Notes: generated by a model from the letters alone, not told the origin. A DNA stretch of 64,000 bases from RYN-230 sp963704995 (GCA_963704995.1 CAVPIM010000005.1:186001-250000); one strand, 5' to 3'. Numbered from the stretch's first letter, positions 7,914-18,402 are shown. Numbers and translations are program-made.

Positions 7914-9674
7914 CTAGTACCAACGAGGCCCCAGCCGGCACCGCCGGCGAAGGCCCGGTCGAGAAGGTGCTCGCGGGCACCGGGACGTTCCTCGATGACC
8001 GGCTGCGCGCCGCCAAGGGCACGCGCACCCTGCTGAAGAAGGTCTTCCCGGACCACTGGACGTTCCTGCTCGGCGAGATCGCGCTCTACTCGTTCATCAT
8101 CCTGCTGCTCACCGGCACGTTCCTGACCCTGTGGTTCAAGCCCAGCATGACGTCCGTGTTCTACCACGGCACCTACTCCAGGCTCGATGGCGTGCGGATG
8201 AGCCAGGCCTACGCCTCGACCCTGAACATCAGCTTCGACGTGCGCGGCGGGCTGCTCATGCGGCAGATCCACCACTGGGCGGCGGACCTGTTCATGGCGG
8301 CCATCATGGCCCACATGATCAGGATCTTCTTCACCGGCGCGTACCGGAAACCCCGCGAGCTCAACTGGCTCATCGGGATCGTCCTGTTCACGCTGGGCCT
8401 GCTGGAAGGCCTCTTCGGCTACTCACTGCCCGACGACCTGCTGTCCGGCGCGGGCCTGCGGATCCTCGAAGGCGTGCTGCTGGGGATCCCGATCGTCGGG
8501 ACCTACCTGTCGTTCTTCCTGTTCGGCGGCCAGTTCCCCGGCAACGACCTCATCCCGCGGCTGTACATCATCCACGTGCTGCTGATCCCGGCGCTGATTC
8601 TCGCGCTGGTCACCGCGCACCTGTTCCTGATGTTCCACCAGAAGCACACCCAGATGCCGGGCAAGGGGCGCACCGACAAGAACGTCGTGGGCCAGCCGCT
8701 CTACCCGTACTTCATGGCCAAGACCGGGGCGTTCTTCTTCTTCGTGTTCGGCGTGCTGGCCCTGCTGGGCTGCCTGGCCCAGATCAACCCGATCTGGCTG
8801 TACGGCCCGTACAACCCGGTGGCCATGTCCTCGGGCTCCCAGCCGGACTTCTACATGGGCATGCTCGAAGGCGCGCTGCGTATCTTCCCGAACTGGGCGT
8901 GGAACCTGTGGGGGCACACGATCTCCTGGAACGTGCTGATCCCGGCGCTGGTACCGCTGGGGTTCCTGTTCACCGCAGCGGCGCTCTGGCCGTTCCTGGA
9001 ACGCTGGATCACCGGCGACACGCGCGAGCATCACGTCAACGACCGGCCGCGCAACGCGGCCACCCGGACGGCCATCGGCATCGCCGTCATCACCTGGTAC
9101 GGGATCATGTGGCTGGAGGGCGCGAACGACGTCATCGCCCAGCACCTCAGCATCTCGCTGTACACTGACCACGGAGATCGCCCGGTACGCCGTGTTCATC
9201 GGGCCGGTGGTCGCCTACATCGTGACCAAGCGCATCTGCCTCGGGCTGCAGCGCAAGGACGCGGCAGATGCTCCTGCACGGGTACGAGACCGGCATCATC
9301 TACCAGCGGCCGAGCGGAGAGTTCGTCGAGCTGCACGCGCCGGTGCCGGAGGACATGAAGGCGCCGTGCTCGAGGCCAGGGCGACCGCTCCGCTGCCGCT
9401 GGAGGCGGGTGCGGACGACGACAGCGGCGTGCCCGCCCCGGCCACCCGGGGCCCCGTCGGCAAGCTGCGGCTGGCCCTGAACCGCGTGGTCACCGAGAGC
9501 GTCCCGCTCCCGGTGGGCAACGGCCACGGGACCAACGGGCACGGCAACGGCCACGGCGCCAACGGTCACGGCACCGGGAGCTCGGTGACGCCGAGCACGC
9601 CGCCGTCACCTCCGGGGAGAGCGGGAAGACCGTCCCCGGGCCAGGACAGCCCGGAGGACCCGGGCGGTCACTGA
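7910..9674 (+). CDS. qcrB: Cytochrome b subunit of the bcc complex (C-terminal third frame-broken)
   Basis: Binds haems bH and bL and the menaquinol sites. Haem-ligand helices are visible in RQIHHWAADLFMAAIMAH and in HVLLIPALILALVTAHLF; PEWY-region equivalents lie around GSQPDFYMGMLEGALRIFP. The frame is clean to about 9163, then breaks near 9163, 9262 and 9362, after which IGPVVAYIVTKRICLGLQRKD, MLLHGYETGIIYQRPSGEF and VLEARATAPLPLEAG continue the expected protein. The tail adds an unusual Gly/Asn/His repeat region (about 9520-9575). Last gene of the operon; a strong terminator follows 12 bases later. Confidence 0.85.
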
Positions 9675-9685
9675 GAACCGCGGTC

Positions 9686-9720
9686 AGGTCCCCGGGGCAC
9701 GGCTCGTGCCCCGGGGACCT
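9686..9720. terminator. Strong bidirectional hairpin terminator after qcrB
   Basis: A perfect 16-bp stem, AGGTCCCCGGGGCACG at 9686-9701 with its complement at 9705-9720 and a GCT loop, followed by TTCTGTTT. It separates the converging qcrB and L,D-transpeptidase genes and could serve both. Confidence 0.85.
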
Positions 9721-9740
9721 TTCTGTTTCCGGGGGCGGGG

Positions 9741-11217
9741 TCAGGCGGCGGCGAGCCGGCTGCCGTGCGGGGCTGACCCGCACCGCGTCCCCGGTGGCGC
9801 TGCCCGCGAGCAGCCTGCGCCAGCCCAGGAAGTAGATCGTCCAGCCATCGCCCCACGTCCCGGCGACCGGGCTGCCCACCACGCTGATCGGGTCGCCCAG
9901 CACCGAATGGGCGTAGAACCAGGCCGCGTAGCCGGGCGCGAGGTTGACGCAGCCGTGGCTCACGTTGGCGATCCCCTGCTCGCCCACGGACCAGGGGGCG
10001 CTGTGCACGTAGTCACCGCTGAACGTGAACTGCACGGCGTCGTAGACCAGCTCGTTGTAGTAGCCGGGCATCCCCGGGCCCACGCCGTAGCTGGCCGAGT
10101 TCATGTCCACCGGGCTGCCCTTGGCGAACGACAGGTACCGGCCGTCCGGGGTGTCCATCCCGGGACGCCCGGTGCTGACCGGCCAGTCCCCGGCGAGCCT
10201 GCCGTTCCACCAGACCTTCATGTGGTGGGTGGCCACGCTGGCCACCGCGATCAGCGAGTCACCGATCCGGAAGTGCTGGGTCAGGTCGGACCGGCCGTAG
10301 ACGCCCGGGCGCACCCTGCAGGCCGGCCAGATGCGCGGTGAACCGCACCCGGGTGTGCGCGGGCCAGTAGTGCCGGGGCCGGAACCACACGCTCTTGCTG
10401 GTCACCCAGTACCACGCCCCGGTGACCGGCTTGCTCGACCAGATCTGCAGCGCCCGCTCCACCGCGGCCTTGTCGGTGATGGGCCGGCTGAAATCGATCA
10501 TGATGGGCATGCCCACGCCGACGGTCTCACCCGCGCCGAGAACCGTGGCGGCGGCGAACGTGCGGCGCGGCCGCAGCGTGCGGAAGGTGCTGGCCATGAC
10601 CGTGCGCCGGCCGCGGGCATCGACGGCCGTCGCGGTGACCCGGTAGGTCTGCGACGGCGCCAGGGCCCAGCGCGTGCGCCAGCTGCGGGAGCCCGGGGCG
10701 TACGCCCCGGCCACGGGCCTCCCGCCGTCGCCCGGGTGCTCACGGCCAGCGCCCGCACGCTCACCCCGGTCAGCCTGCCGTCCCGGACCGCCACCCGCAC
10801 ACCCAGGTCCGGACGCAGGTCCACGGGGCCAGCCGCCCCCTGTGAGGCCCTGAAACGCCGCTGGCGGCCTGGACGGCATGAGCCCGGCTGATCCCGCCGG
10901 AGGCGCGCGCCGTGGCTCCTGAGCCGCTCAGGCCTGCGACGATGGCGTCGCCTGCCCGGCGGCTGACCGGCCCGGTCACGGAGCCCGTAGACCAGCCCGG
11001 TCACCGGCGCCCTGGAGCGCGGGGCGTCGGCGCGGCGCTGCCCCGCGGCGGCTGAGCTGAACGTCAGGTTGCCGCTGACGATGGTCACCCTCGCGGACGG
11101 CCCCTGGGCGGCCGGGCCTCCCCCGCGCACCCGGCGATGACCAGCACGCCAGCCGAGCAGGCCGGCCGTCCCCGCCCTGGCCGTGATGCGCTGACTCCAT
11201 CCGCGGCGCGCACGCAC
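9741..11217 (-). CDS. Lipoprotein L,D-transpeptidase with Ig-like domains (several frame breaks)
   Basis: Read through the breaks, the protein has a basic start, a lipobox in VLVIAGCA (near 11130), Ig-like segments such as VTIVSGNLTFSS and TYRVTATAVDARG, and a C-terminal YkuD domain with the catalytic SHGCVNLAP and NELVYDAVQFTF. Such enzymes make 3-3 peptidoglycan cross-links outside the membrane. Breaks lie near 11130, around 10900-11050, near 10735, near 10310 and near 9772; the last is needed to end in a short tail with a TGA at 9741. GTG 11217 follows AGGGGG by 7 bases. With so many breaks, a decayed gene cannot be excluded, but the catalytic domain is intact. Confidence 0.7.
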
Positions 11218-11313
11218 GCGGAAACCCCCTGGTAGTTTCCCCCGGCACGATCCGACCCCTCTGGCGGCCCCGGGCCGCCGCACGCCTCCGCCCGGCCCCA
11301 GGCCGGCCGATTC

Positions 11314-11331
11314 CGTAATGGTTTCGTTACG
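11314..11331. promoter_or_regulatory. Inverted repeat CGTAA-N8-TTACG upstream of the L,D-transpeptidase
   Basis: CGTAA at 11314-11318 and TTACG at 11327-11331 form an AT-richer palindrome about 100 bases before the transpeptidase start in otherwise GC-rich DNA. It may be an operator for a cell-wall regulator; the protein is unknown. The remaining gap (11218-11440) shows nothing else. Confidence 0.3.
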
Positions 11332-11440
11332 CTAAGTAATCAGCGCAGGCAAGAGCATACGCCCGGGAAAAGGGGTGGCAAGCACGCGGAGAAAGTGTCG
11401 CCGGCGTGGCGGCTGACCGGACTGGCCGGCGGGATCGTGG

Positions 11441-11837
11441 CTAGTGGGCGTAGATGCCGCGGTAGTACTCGAAGACAAAGCCGATCGTGGTGAGGAAGAT
11501 GGCCAGCAGGCCGATCAGGAACAGCCACCACCCGACGGCCACACCGAACGCGGCCAGGGCCGGCGGCCAGGCCCACGTACAGCGGCCACCAGCTGTGCGG
11601 GCTGAAGAAGCCCAGCTCGCCCGTGCCCTCTTCGATCTCGCCGTCCGGATTGTCCTCGGGCCGCTCGGGCAGCCGCCGGCCGGTGAACAGCAGGTAGAAC
11701 CCGGTCAGGAAGGCCAGCCCCACGGCCAGCGCGAGCGCGGTGGTACCCGTCGGGTCCTTGGAGAAGTACCAGTAGACGATGTCAGCGGCGCCGAAGAAGA
11801 TCGCGCAGCCGATGAACAGGGATCCCTCAAACTTCAT
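11441..11837 (-). CDS. ctaF: Cytochrome c oxidase subunit IV, actinobacterial type (one frame break)
   Basis: Small membrane subunit of aa3 oxidase found only in actinobacteria. It begins MKFEGSLFIGCAIFFGAADI, continues with two helices and GELGFFSPHSWWPLYVGLAAA, then needs removal of one G near 11570 to continue GWWLFLIGLLAIFLTTIGFV and end FEYYRGIYAH. With that change it is about 131 residues, the family length. The start has a GGGGGGAGG ribosome-binding site. It follows ctaD on the same strand with a 29-base gap. Confidence 0.85.
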
Positions 11838-11866
11838 CTGGCACCTCCCCCCGCTCTGGTCTCTGC

Positions 11867-13552
11867 TCAAAAGGCCCGCTGCTTATGCGTCCGCCCGGAC
11901 TGGATGTGCGGGTAGTGCAGGTCGAAGGCGGGCCGCTCGGAGCGGATCCGCGGGATGCTGGTGAAGTTGTGCCGCGGCGGCGGGCAGGAGGTCGCCCACT
12001 CCAGCGAGTTCCCGTACCCCCACGGGTCGTCCACGGTGACCTGCTCGCCGTACTTCCAGGTCTTGTAGATGTTGTAGAGGAAGAAGAACGTGGACGCGCC
12101 CAGGATCCACGACCCGATGCTGGAGATCTGGTTCAGCGTCGTCACGTCGGCCGGCAGGAACGGGTAGTTCGCCACCCGGCGCGGCATCCCCTCGACGCCA
12201 ATCCAGTGCTGCACCAGGAAGGTCATGTTGAACCCGATGAACAGCGTCCAGAAATGCCACTTGCCGAGCGTGTTGTCCAGCATCTTGCCGGTGAACTTGG
12301 GCCACCAGAAGTAGAAGCCGCTGAACATGGTGAACACCACGGTGCCGAACAGCACGTAATGGAAGTGGGCGACCACGAAGTAGGAGTCGCTGACGTGGAA
12401 GTCCAGCGGCGGGGAGGCCAGGATGACCCCGGTCAGCCCGCCGAACAGGAAGGTCACCAGGAACCCGATGGAGAACAGCATGGCCGGCTCGAACGTGAGC
12501 TGGCCGCGCCACATCGTGCCGACCCAGTTGAAGAACTTCACCCCGGTGGGCACCGCGATCAGGAACGTCATGAACGAGAAGAACGGCAGCAGCACGGCAC
12601 CGGTGGTGAACATGTGGTGCGCCCACACGGTCATGGACAGCCCGGCGATCGCGATGGTCGCGCCGACCAGGCCCTTGTAACCGAAGCACGGCTTGCGGCT
12701 GAACACCGGCAGCACCTCGGTCGCGATACCGAAGAACGGGATCGCGACGATATAGACCTCCGGATGGCCGAAGAACCAGAACAGGTTCTGCCACAAGATC
12801 GCCCCGCCGTTGGCGGCGGTGAAGACCTGGGCGCCGAGCTTGCGGTCGATCTCGAGCACCAGCAGCGCCGCCGCCAGCACCGGGAACGCCAGCAGCACCA
12901 GCATGCTGGTGAGCAGGATGTTCCAGGTGAAGATCGGCATCCGGAACATGGTCATGCCGGGCGCCCGCATGCAGATGATCGTGGTGACGAAGTTGACGCC
13001 GCCGAGGATCGTGCCCAGCCCGGACAGGGTCAGGCCCATGATCCACATGTCGCCGCCGATACCCGGCGAGTACACCGCGCTGGTCAGCGGCGCGTACGCG
13101 TACCAGCCGAACGCCGCCGCCCCGCCCGGGGTGAGGAAGCTGATCAGCAGGATGAGGCCGCCGAACAGGAAGAAGTAGTAGCTGAGCAGGTTCAGCCGGG
13201 GGAACGCCACGTCCGGCGCGCCGATCTGCAGCGGCATGATCTCGTTCGCGAACCCGACGAACAGCGGGGTGGCGAACAGCAGCAGCATGATCGTGCCGTG
13301 CATGGTGAACAGCTCGTTGTACTGCTGGTCGGAGACCACGTGGTTGTCCGGCCCGAACAGCTGGATCCGCATGATCATGGCCATCAGGCCACCGATCAGG
13401 AAGAACGCGAACGACGTGATCAGGTACAGGTGACCGATGATCTTGTGGTCGGTCGAGGAGAGCCAGCTGGCCAGGATCGACCCCTTGCGGCCGTACTGCT
13501 CGATGGCCTGCTCCTGGACCGGTTGCTCGACGGTGGTCACGGGCTCACGCAC
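11867..13552 (-). CDS. ctaD: Cytochrome c oxidase subunit I
   Basis: 561 residues, intact. It holds haem a and the a3-CuB oxygen-reducing site. Visible landmarks: STDHKIIGHLYL at the N-terminus, MHGTIMLLLFATPL (haem a ligand His), WFFGHPEVYIVAIP (CuB His with the cross-linked Tyr), WAHHMFTTG (CuB His pair), and VVAHFHYVLFGT (a3 and a ligands). Twelve membrane helices are expected. Its GTG start overlaps the ctaC stop by 8 bases (13545-13552), so the two are translationally coupled. Confidence 0.97.
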   Translation of the reverse strand: MREPVTTVEQPVQEQAIEQYGRKGSILASWLSSTDHKIIGHLYLITSFAFFLIGGLMAMIMRIQLFGPDNHVVSDQQYNELFTMHGTIMLLLFATPLFVGFANEIMPLQIGAPDVAFPRLNLLSYYFFLFGGLILLISFLTPGGAAAFGWYAYAPLTSAVYSPGIGGDMWIMGLTLSGLGTILGGVNFVTTIICMRAPGMTMFRMPIFTWNILLTSMLVLLAFPVLAAALLVLEIDRKLGAQVFTAANGGAILWQNLFWFFGHPEVYIVAIPFFGIATEVLPVFSRKPCFGYKGLVGATIAIAGLSMTVWAHHMFTTGAVLLPFFSFMTFLIAVPTGVKFFNWVGTMWRGQLTFEPAMLFSIGFLVTFLFGGLTGVILASPPLDFHVSDSYFVVAHFHYVLFGTVVFTMFSGFYFWWPKFTGKMLDNTLGKWHFWTLFIGFNMTFLVQHWIGVEGMPRRVANYPFLPADVTTLNQISSIGSWILGASTFFFLYNIYKTWKYGEQVTVDDPWGYGNSLEWATSCPPPRHNFTSIPRIRSERPAFDLHYPHIQSGRTHKQRAF

Positions 13553-14403
13553 CCCCTGCTGACTTCTGCTGCGAATGCTGCTGCGCGCTGATCCAGGTCT
13601 GGAACTGCGCCGGCGTGACGATCTTCACCGTGAACAGCATCCGGCTGTGGTAGACGCCGCACAGCTCGGTGCAGCGGCCGGTGAACGTGCCGGTCTTGAT
13701 CGGGGTCACCTCGAAGTGGTTGGGGTGGCCGGGGATCACGTCCCGCTTGAACTCGAACGGCACGATCCAGAACGAGTGCACCACGTCCAGCGAGACGAGG
13801 TTGAAGCGGACCGTCCGGTTCGTGGGGATCTCCAGCACCGGCAGGCGGCCCGGCCAGGGTACCCCCGTCTCGGAGACGACCCCGCTCGCCGAGCCCGGCA
13901 CCTTGTACCCCGGGTACTGGAACTCCCAGCTCCACTGGTAGCCGTACACGGTCACGGTGACGTCCGGGTGCGGCGGGAGCTTGTCGATGTAGTTCTCGTC
14001 CCGGGCGGTGAAGAAGAAGAAGACGCCGACCATGATGAACGGGATGACCGTGTACATGATCTCGATCGGCAGGTTGTAGCGCACCTGGCGCGGCGGCGCG
14101 TCGGTGCGCTTGCGGTGGAAGATCACCGCCCACAGGATCGCGCCCCACACCACGACGCCGACGCAGAGCGCGGCGATCCAGCTGCCCCGCCAGAGGGTCA
14201 CCACGACTTCGCCCTGCTTGGTGACCGGGACCGGGCAGGCCGAGCCGGGTGAACGTGGTGGACTGGCAGCCGGCCGTCGCCATCAGCACGGCGGCGAGCA
14301 GCACGGAGCGCGGTATCCAGCGGCGCAGTCGCCGCGCGGGCTGGCCAGCGCCCCGGGCGGCTGGCGGGCCGTCGGCCACCGGACCAGTCAGGCACGGCGG
14401 CAT
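13545..14403 (-). CDS. ctaC: Cytochrome c oxidase subunit II, lipoprotein (one frame break)
   Basis: Accepts electrons at the CuA centre: CTELCGVYHSRM near the C-terminus supplies the two Cys, His, Glu and Met ligands, and YGYQWSWEFQYPG is the aromatic bridge. Two membrane helices precede it (SWIAALCVGVVVWGAILWAVIF and MYTVIPFIMVGVFFFF). The N-terminus carries a lipobox LMATAGC. A single break near 14225 joins signal sequence to body (TRLGLP to VTKQGEVVVTLW). I take ATG 14403 as start (GAGGAG is only 1 base away, so this is uncertain; an ATG at 14421 is in frame). Confidence 0.85.
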
Positions 14404-14773
14404 TCTCCTCGGCGGGCACATGGCCCGGATCGTGCGCGCCCCTTCGGCGTGGGGCGCTGGGGGTGGGACTCACAGGTTGCCTTCCCAGCGGAATGACTCC
14501 CGGCTGCACGGGCAGGTCATGGCTCGTCCTACAGGCTGTCGTGCAAACAGTATCGTGCGCGCTGCCCGCCCTGAGCGGGGGACCCCGATTGTGCTGCCGC
14601 GTGTCCCGCGGATGCGCTTATGGACGGCGACGTGCGGGTATCGCTCTCCCGTGGCAGCATGCGTCCGGAGGTCCCAGCGTTCTGCGGCCGCACCGCGGAG
14701 TATTGTCACCTTTTTAGCGCAGGCAGCACAGTGTTTGGCAGCACATTGGCAGCACAGAGCGAGAGGCATGCGG
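14404..14773. other. Intergenic region between ctaC and the TusA-like gene, with three direct repeats
   Basis: About 370 bases with no convincing gene. It must hold the divergent promoters of ctaC and the TusA-like gene. GGCAGCACA occurs exactly three times, at 14722-14730, 14737-14745 and 14748-14756, directly upstream of the TusA-like gene, preceded by a TTTTTA stretch. The repeats could be activator or repressor sites. Confidence 0.5.
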
Positions 14774-15022
14774 ATGACCCCCCCGACGCGCCCAGCACCC
14801 ATGCTGACGATCGACGCGCTGGGCCGGAAGTGCCCCATCCCGATCATCATGCTCGCCGAGCGGATCCGGGAGGTCCCGATCGGGGCCACGGTCGCCGTGC
14901 TGGCCGATGATCCCGCCGCCCAGACCGACATTCCCGCCTGGTGCATGATGAAGTCCCAGGAGTTCGTGGTGGAGACGGCCCTGCCCCGCGGCTGGGCGTT
15001 CCTGGTCAAGCGCACCTACTGA
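14774..15022 (+). CDS. TusA/SirA-family sulfur-carrier-like protein
   Basis: 82 residues with the TusA signature: LTIDALGRKCPIPIIMLAERI, where the Cys of CPxP is the sulfur-carrying residue. The C-terminal KSQEFVVETALPRGWAFLVKRTY matches the family's final strand. TusA proteins relay persulfide sulfur to tRNA thiolation or cofactor synthesis; in actinobacteria the partner is not known. ATG 14774 is preferred to 14768 because GAGAGG is 7 bases upstream. It converges with and slightly overlaps the CtaG-like gene. Confidence 0.85.
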   Translation: MTPPTRPAPMLTIDALGRKCPIPIIMLAERIREVPIGATVAVLADDPAAQTDIPAWCMMKSQEFVVETALPRGWAFLVKRTY

Positions 15023-16114
15023 CCGGCCAGCCCGGCTGACCCGCCGCCGGCTGGCCGGCTACGGAGTCACCCGCGGACCGGAAGCGGTCGGCGAACCGCG
15101 GGTCCCTCTCCCACCAGGGCTGACTGCCCGGCTGGTTCCGCCGCGGCGCCGGGCTCCGCGGGTCCCTCCGGCCGGGGCACCGCGACCGCGCCCGCCGCCG
15201 CGGCCTCTCCGCGGCTTCCACGGCGTCCAGCTCGGCGTCCACGCCCGCCGCCTCGGTCTCGTCTTCCCTGATCATCTGGATGAACTGGGCGGCCAGGAAC
15301 GGCAGCCCGACGATGTCGCCGAGCACCCACAGCGCCCCGCCGCCGATGACCTGGTCGCTGCGCAGGCTCGGGCCCCAGGGGCGGGCCAGCGCGTGATAGT
15401 AGGCCCCGGCGATGAGGCTCTGGTCGGCGAGCACGGCCAGGCCGAGGACGGCGTCCCCGACCACCTCGCCCGCGCTCACCCAGAGGCCGACCAGGTACGG
15501 GTAGGCCCTCGGCACCGGGTCCACCCGCAGGAACATCCAGAAGAACACGAAGCCCGGGGCCAGCAGGGCGAGGTAGGTCAGCTCGCGGACGCGTGCCGCT
15601 GCGCATGCTGGCCGCGTACCAGGGCGAGAAGTACAGCACGAACGGCACCAGCACGATGACCAGCGTGGGGATGGCCGGGAACGTGAGGGTCCGCGCCGAC
15701 GCGGCTGTGCACCGCCGCGTCCAGCCGCCGGCCGGCCCGCGGCGCCGCCGCGCGTGATCAGCGTGAGCGGCCGGCCCAGGGCCGTGAACAGCGGCACCAC
15801 CAGCAGCAGCAGCGATGGTCTGCACCGAGCGGATGTAGAACAGCACCCCCTGGTACACGCCGAGGAACGACATCGTGGCGATGACCAGGACGCCGAGGCC
15901 GCCCAGGTAGAAGGCGACCGCGCGGGCGGGCGGCCACGGCTGGCCGGCCCGGCGGACCCGGCGCATCCCGGCCAGGTACAGGCCGCCGGCCAGCAGCACG
16001 ACCAGCGAGGACGGGCACGTCCAGCGTCCACGAGGTGAAGACCCGGGCCGCCGTCAGCGCGGGCGGCCCTTGATACGCGTGCCCGGGAACACCCGCGAGG
16101 AGTGCAGTCGCCAC
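15006..16114 (-). CDS. CtaG-type (caa3) cytochrome c oxidase assembly membrane protein, multiple frame breaks
   Basis: Assembled across frames, the protein starts MATALLAGVPGHAYQGPPAL, then FTSWTLDVPVL, VLLAGGLYLAGMRRVRR, LGGLGVLVIATMSFLGVYQG, LFTALGRPLTLI, TLVIVLVPFVLYFSPWY, LTYLALLAPGFVFFWMF, VLADQSLIAGAYYHALARPW, and ends near QPWWERDPRFADRFR. This is the many-helix CtaG_Caa3 family that helps insert copper or mature oxidase, and it fits beside the oxidase genes. Breaks lie near 16010, 15815, 15700-15720 and 15600. Start GTG 16114 is set by TAGCGT 6 bases upstream. The exact C-terminus is uncertain. Confidence 0.75.
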
Positions 16115-16120
16115 CCCGCC

Positions 16121-16126
16121 ACGCTA
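16121..16126 (-). promoter_or_regulatory. -10 element (TAGCGT), leaderless CtaG-like gene
   Basis: TAGCGT on the minus strand ends 6 bases before the GTG at 16114, the spacing seen at the other leaderless starts here. Confidence 0.5.
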
Positions 16127-16350
16127 TCCCTCCGCCGCGGCGGCGCGGCCCCCGCCCGCGGGTGAGCGGCCACAGGAAAACCCGGCGGCCAAACTTATTC
16201 ACCGCAGTCACTACTGCATAACGGAACCCACGTGATGCACGGTTTCTCTTGCGCGGGGGGCCCAAGGGGGACGAGTCTAATCCGGTTGTGCCCTGATACC
16301 CAGGACACACTGATCAGGCGCCATGATCATCCGTCAAGGAAGGAACGTGC

Positions 16351-18382
16351 ATGCCGCAAGTCACACGTCTGCGTGTGGTCGGGGCTGCGATTGCCGCCGG
16401 AGCACTGACGCTCGGCAGTCTCGTCACGGCCACCGCTGCGCAGGCGGCCAACCCCAGAAGGGCGATCGCCGACTCCCATCCTGCGTGGGCCGTCGCCGCG
16501 AAGCGTCTTTCCAGCCAGGCCGTCACCGCTGGCACCGTCAACGCGCGGGTGTACCTGGCCCCCAGCCACCAGGCTGAGCTGGCCAGCATGGTCGCCGCGG
16601 TGTCCAGCCCGGCCAGCAAGACCTACCGCCACTTCATGACCCCGGCCGCGGTCCGCCAGGAGTTCGCGCCGTCCGCCGCAGAGGTCGCCTCCGTGAAGTC
16701 CTGGCTCACCTCGTCCGGGCTGAGCGTGACCAAGGTCAGCGCCAAGTACCCGGCCGGCGCCTACGTCGGGGTGCGCGGGTCCGTGGCCGCCGCCCGCAAG
16801 GCGTTCGGCGTGACGTTCGGCACCTACCAGGGCCCCGGCGGCCAGAGCGACCGGGCACCTGACCAGGCGGCCACCGCGCCGTCGTCCGTCGCCAGCTCCG
16901 TTCTCGCGGTCTCCGGCCTGGACACCGCGAAGAGCGTGATCAAGCCGGCGCTGCCGCCGCCCGGGCCGAACTACTGGGTCGCCAGGCCATGCTCGACCTA
17001 CTACGGCCAGAAGACCGCGACCGACAAGCCCAAGGCGTACGGCCAGCACCAGCCGTGGACCAACTGCGGCTACAAGCCGAGCCAGGTCCGCGGGGCCTAC
17101 GGGGTGACCAGGTCCGGGATGACCGGCAAGGGCCAGACCGTCGCGATCGTGGACGCCTACGCGTCCCCCACGATCAGGGCGGACGCCAACCAGTTCTCGA
17201 CCGTCGTGGGCGACAAGCCGTTCGCGGCCGGGCAGTTCAAGCAGTACCAGGCCAGCCCGTACACACAGCCAGAAGGTATGCGGCCCCTCGGGCTGGTACG
17301 GCGAGGAGACCCTCGACGTCGAGTCCGTGCACGGCATGGCGCCTGGCGCCAAGGTGCGTTACGTCGCCGCGGGCAGCTGCTTCGACTCCGACCTGGCCAC
17401 CGCGGAAGCGGCCATCGTGGACACCCGCCTGGCCAGCATCGTCAGCAACTCCTGGGGCGAGCCGGCCAGCTACTCCACCATCAACGCCACGTTCGACCTG
17501 ATCTTCCAGGTCGGCGCGCTGGAGGGGATCGGCTTCACGTACTCCTCCGGTGACAGCGGCTACGAGGGCCCGGGCGAGGACTCCATCTCCCCCCAGGACC
17601 AGGTGGACTACCCGACGTCGAGCCCGTTCGTCACGTCGGTGGGCGGCACCAGCCTGGCCATCAGCAAGACGAAGAGCTACCAGTGGGAAACCTCCTGGGG
17701 CACCCTCATCGACCCGCTGATCCACCTCAAGAACGGCGGCCAGAAGTGGCAGTACACCCCGCCCGGCCCGTACCCGGCCAGTTATGACGGCTCTGGTGGC
17801 GGTGGCGTGAGCACCCAGTACGGCCAGCCCTCCTACCAGGCGGGCGTGGTTCCGAACAGCCTGGCCACCAAGCTGCCCGGCGGCGGGACCAGCAGCTCGC
17901 CCATGCGGGTCATCCCGGACGTGTCGGCCCTGGCCGACCCGAGCACCGGGATCCTGGTCGGCCAGACGACCCTGCAGCCGGACGGGAAGACCTACGCCTT
18001 CTCGCTCAGCAGGATCGGCGGCACCAGCGTGGCCTGCCCGACGTTCGCCGGCATCGAGGCGGACGCCCAGCAGGCGGCAGGTGGCTCGCTCGGGTTCGCC
18101 AACCCGGCGATCTACTACCTGGACACGCACTTCGCCTACGGGACGTCGAACGCGGCGTACAACGACGTGACCGACCACCCGCTCGGCCCGGGCCACCTGG
18201 CCGAGGTGCGTAACAACTACACCAACCCCTACACCAAGCAGGGCCCGCTGCTGACCTACCTGCGGACCCTCGGTGTCAACGGTGAGGGCTCGGACGCGCT
18301 CCGCGCCGTCCCGGGCTTTGACGACGCGACCGGCGTCGGCTCGCCCAGGAATTTCATCTCGGATGCGCCCTCGCTGCCGTAG
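16351..18382 (+). CDS. Secreted sedolisin (S53) serine-carboxyl protease, one frame break
   Basis: A preproprotein: signal peptide (VVGAAIAAGALTLGSLV, cut near AQA-ANP), an activation propeptide (about residues 35-190, with YLAPSHQAELASMVAAVS and TYRHFMTPAAVRQEF), then the catalytic domain. The Glu-Asp pair is in GEETLDVES and the serine in GGTSVACPTFAG; SNSWGEPAS and YSSGDSGYEGPG are also typical. S53 enzymes are acid-active endopeptidases. One extra base near 17277 (after CAGAAGG) breaks the frame between the propeptide side and CGPSGWYGEE. ATG 16351 has AAGGAAGGA upstream. A strong terminator follows. Confidence 0.88.
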
Positions 18383-18402
18383 CTAGCGGCGACCGCAGCA
18401 CG

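Noticed and set aside
11885..13591. A 568-codon plus-strand frame antisense to ctaD
   Set aside because: Composition (His/Gln/Arg/Glu-rich, no hydrophobic core) is that of a mirror frame; ctaD itself is complete and well conserved on the other strand.
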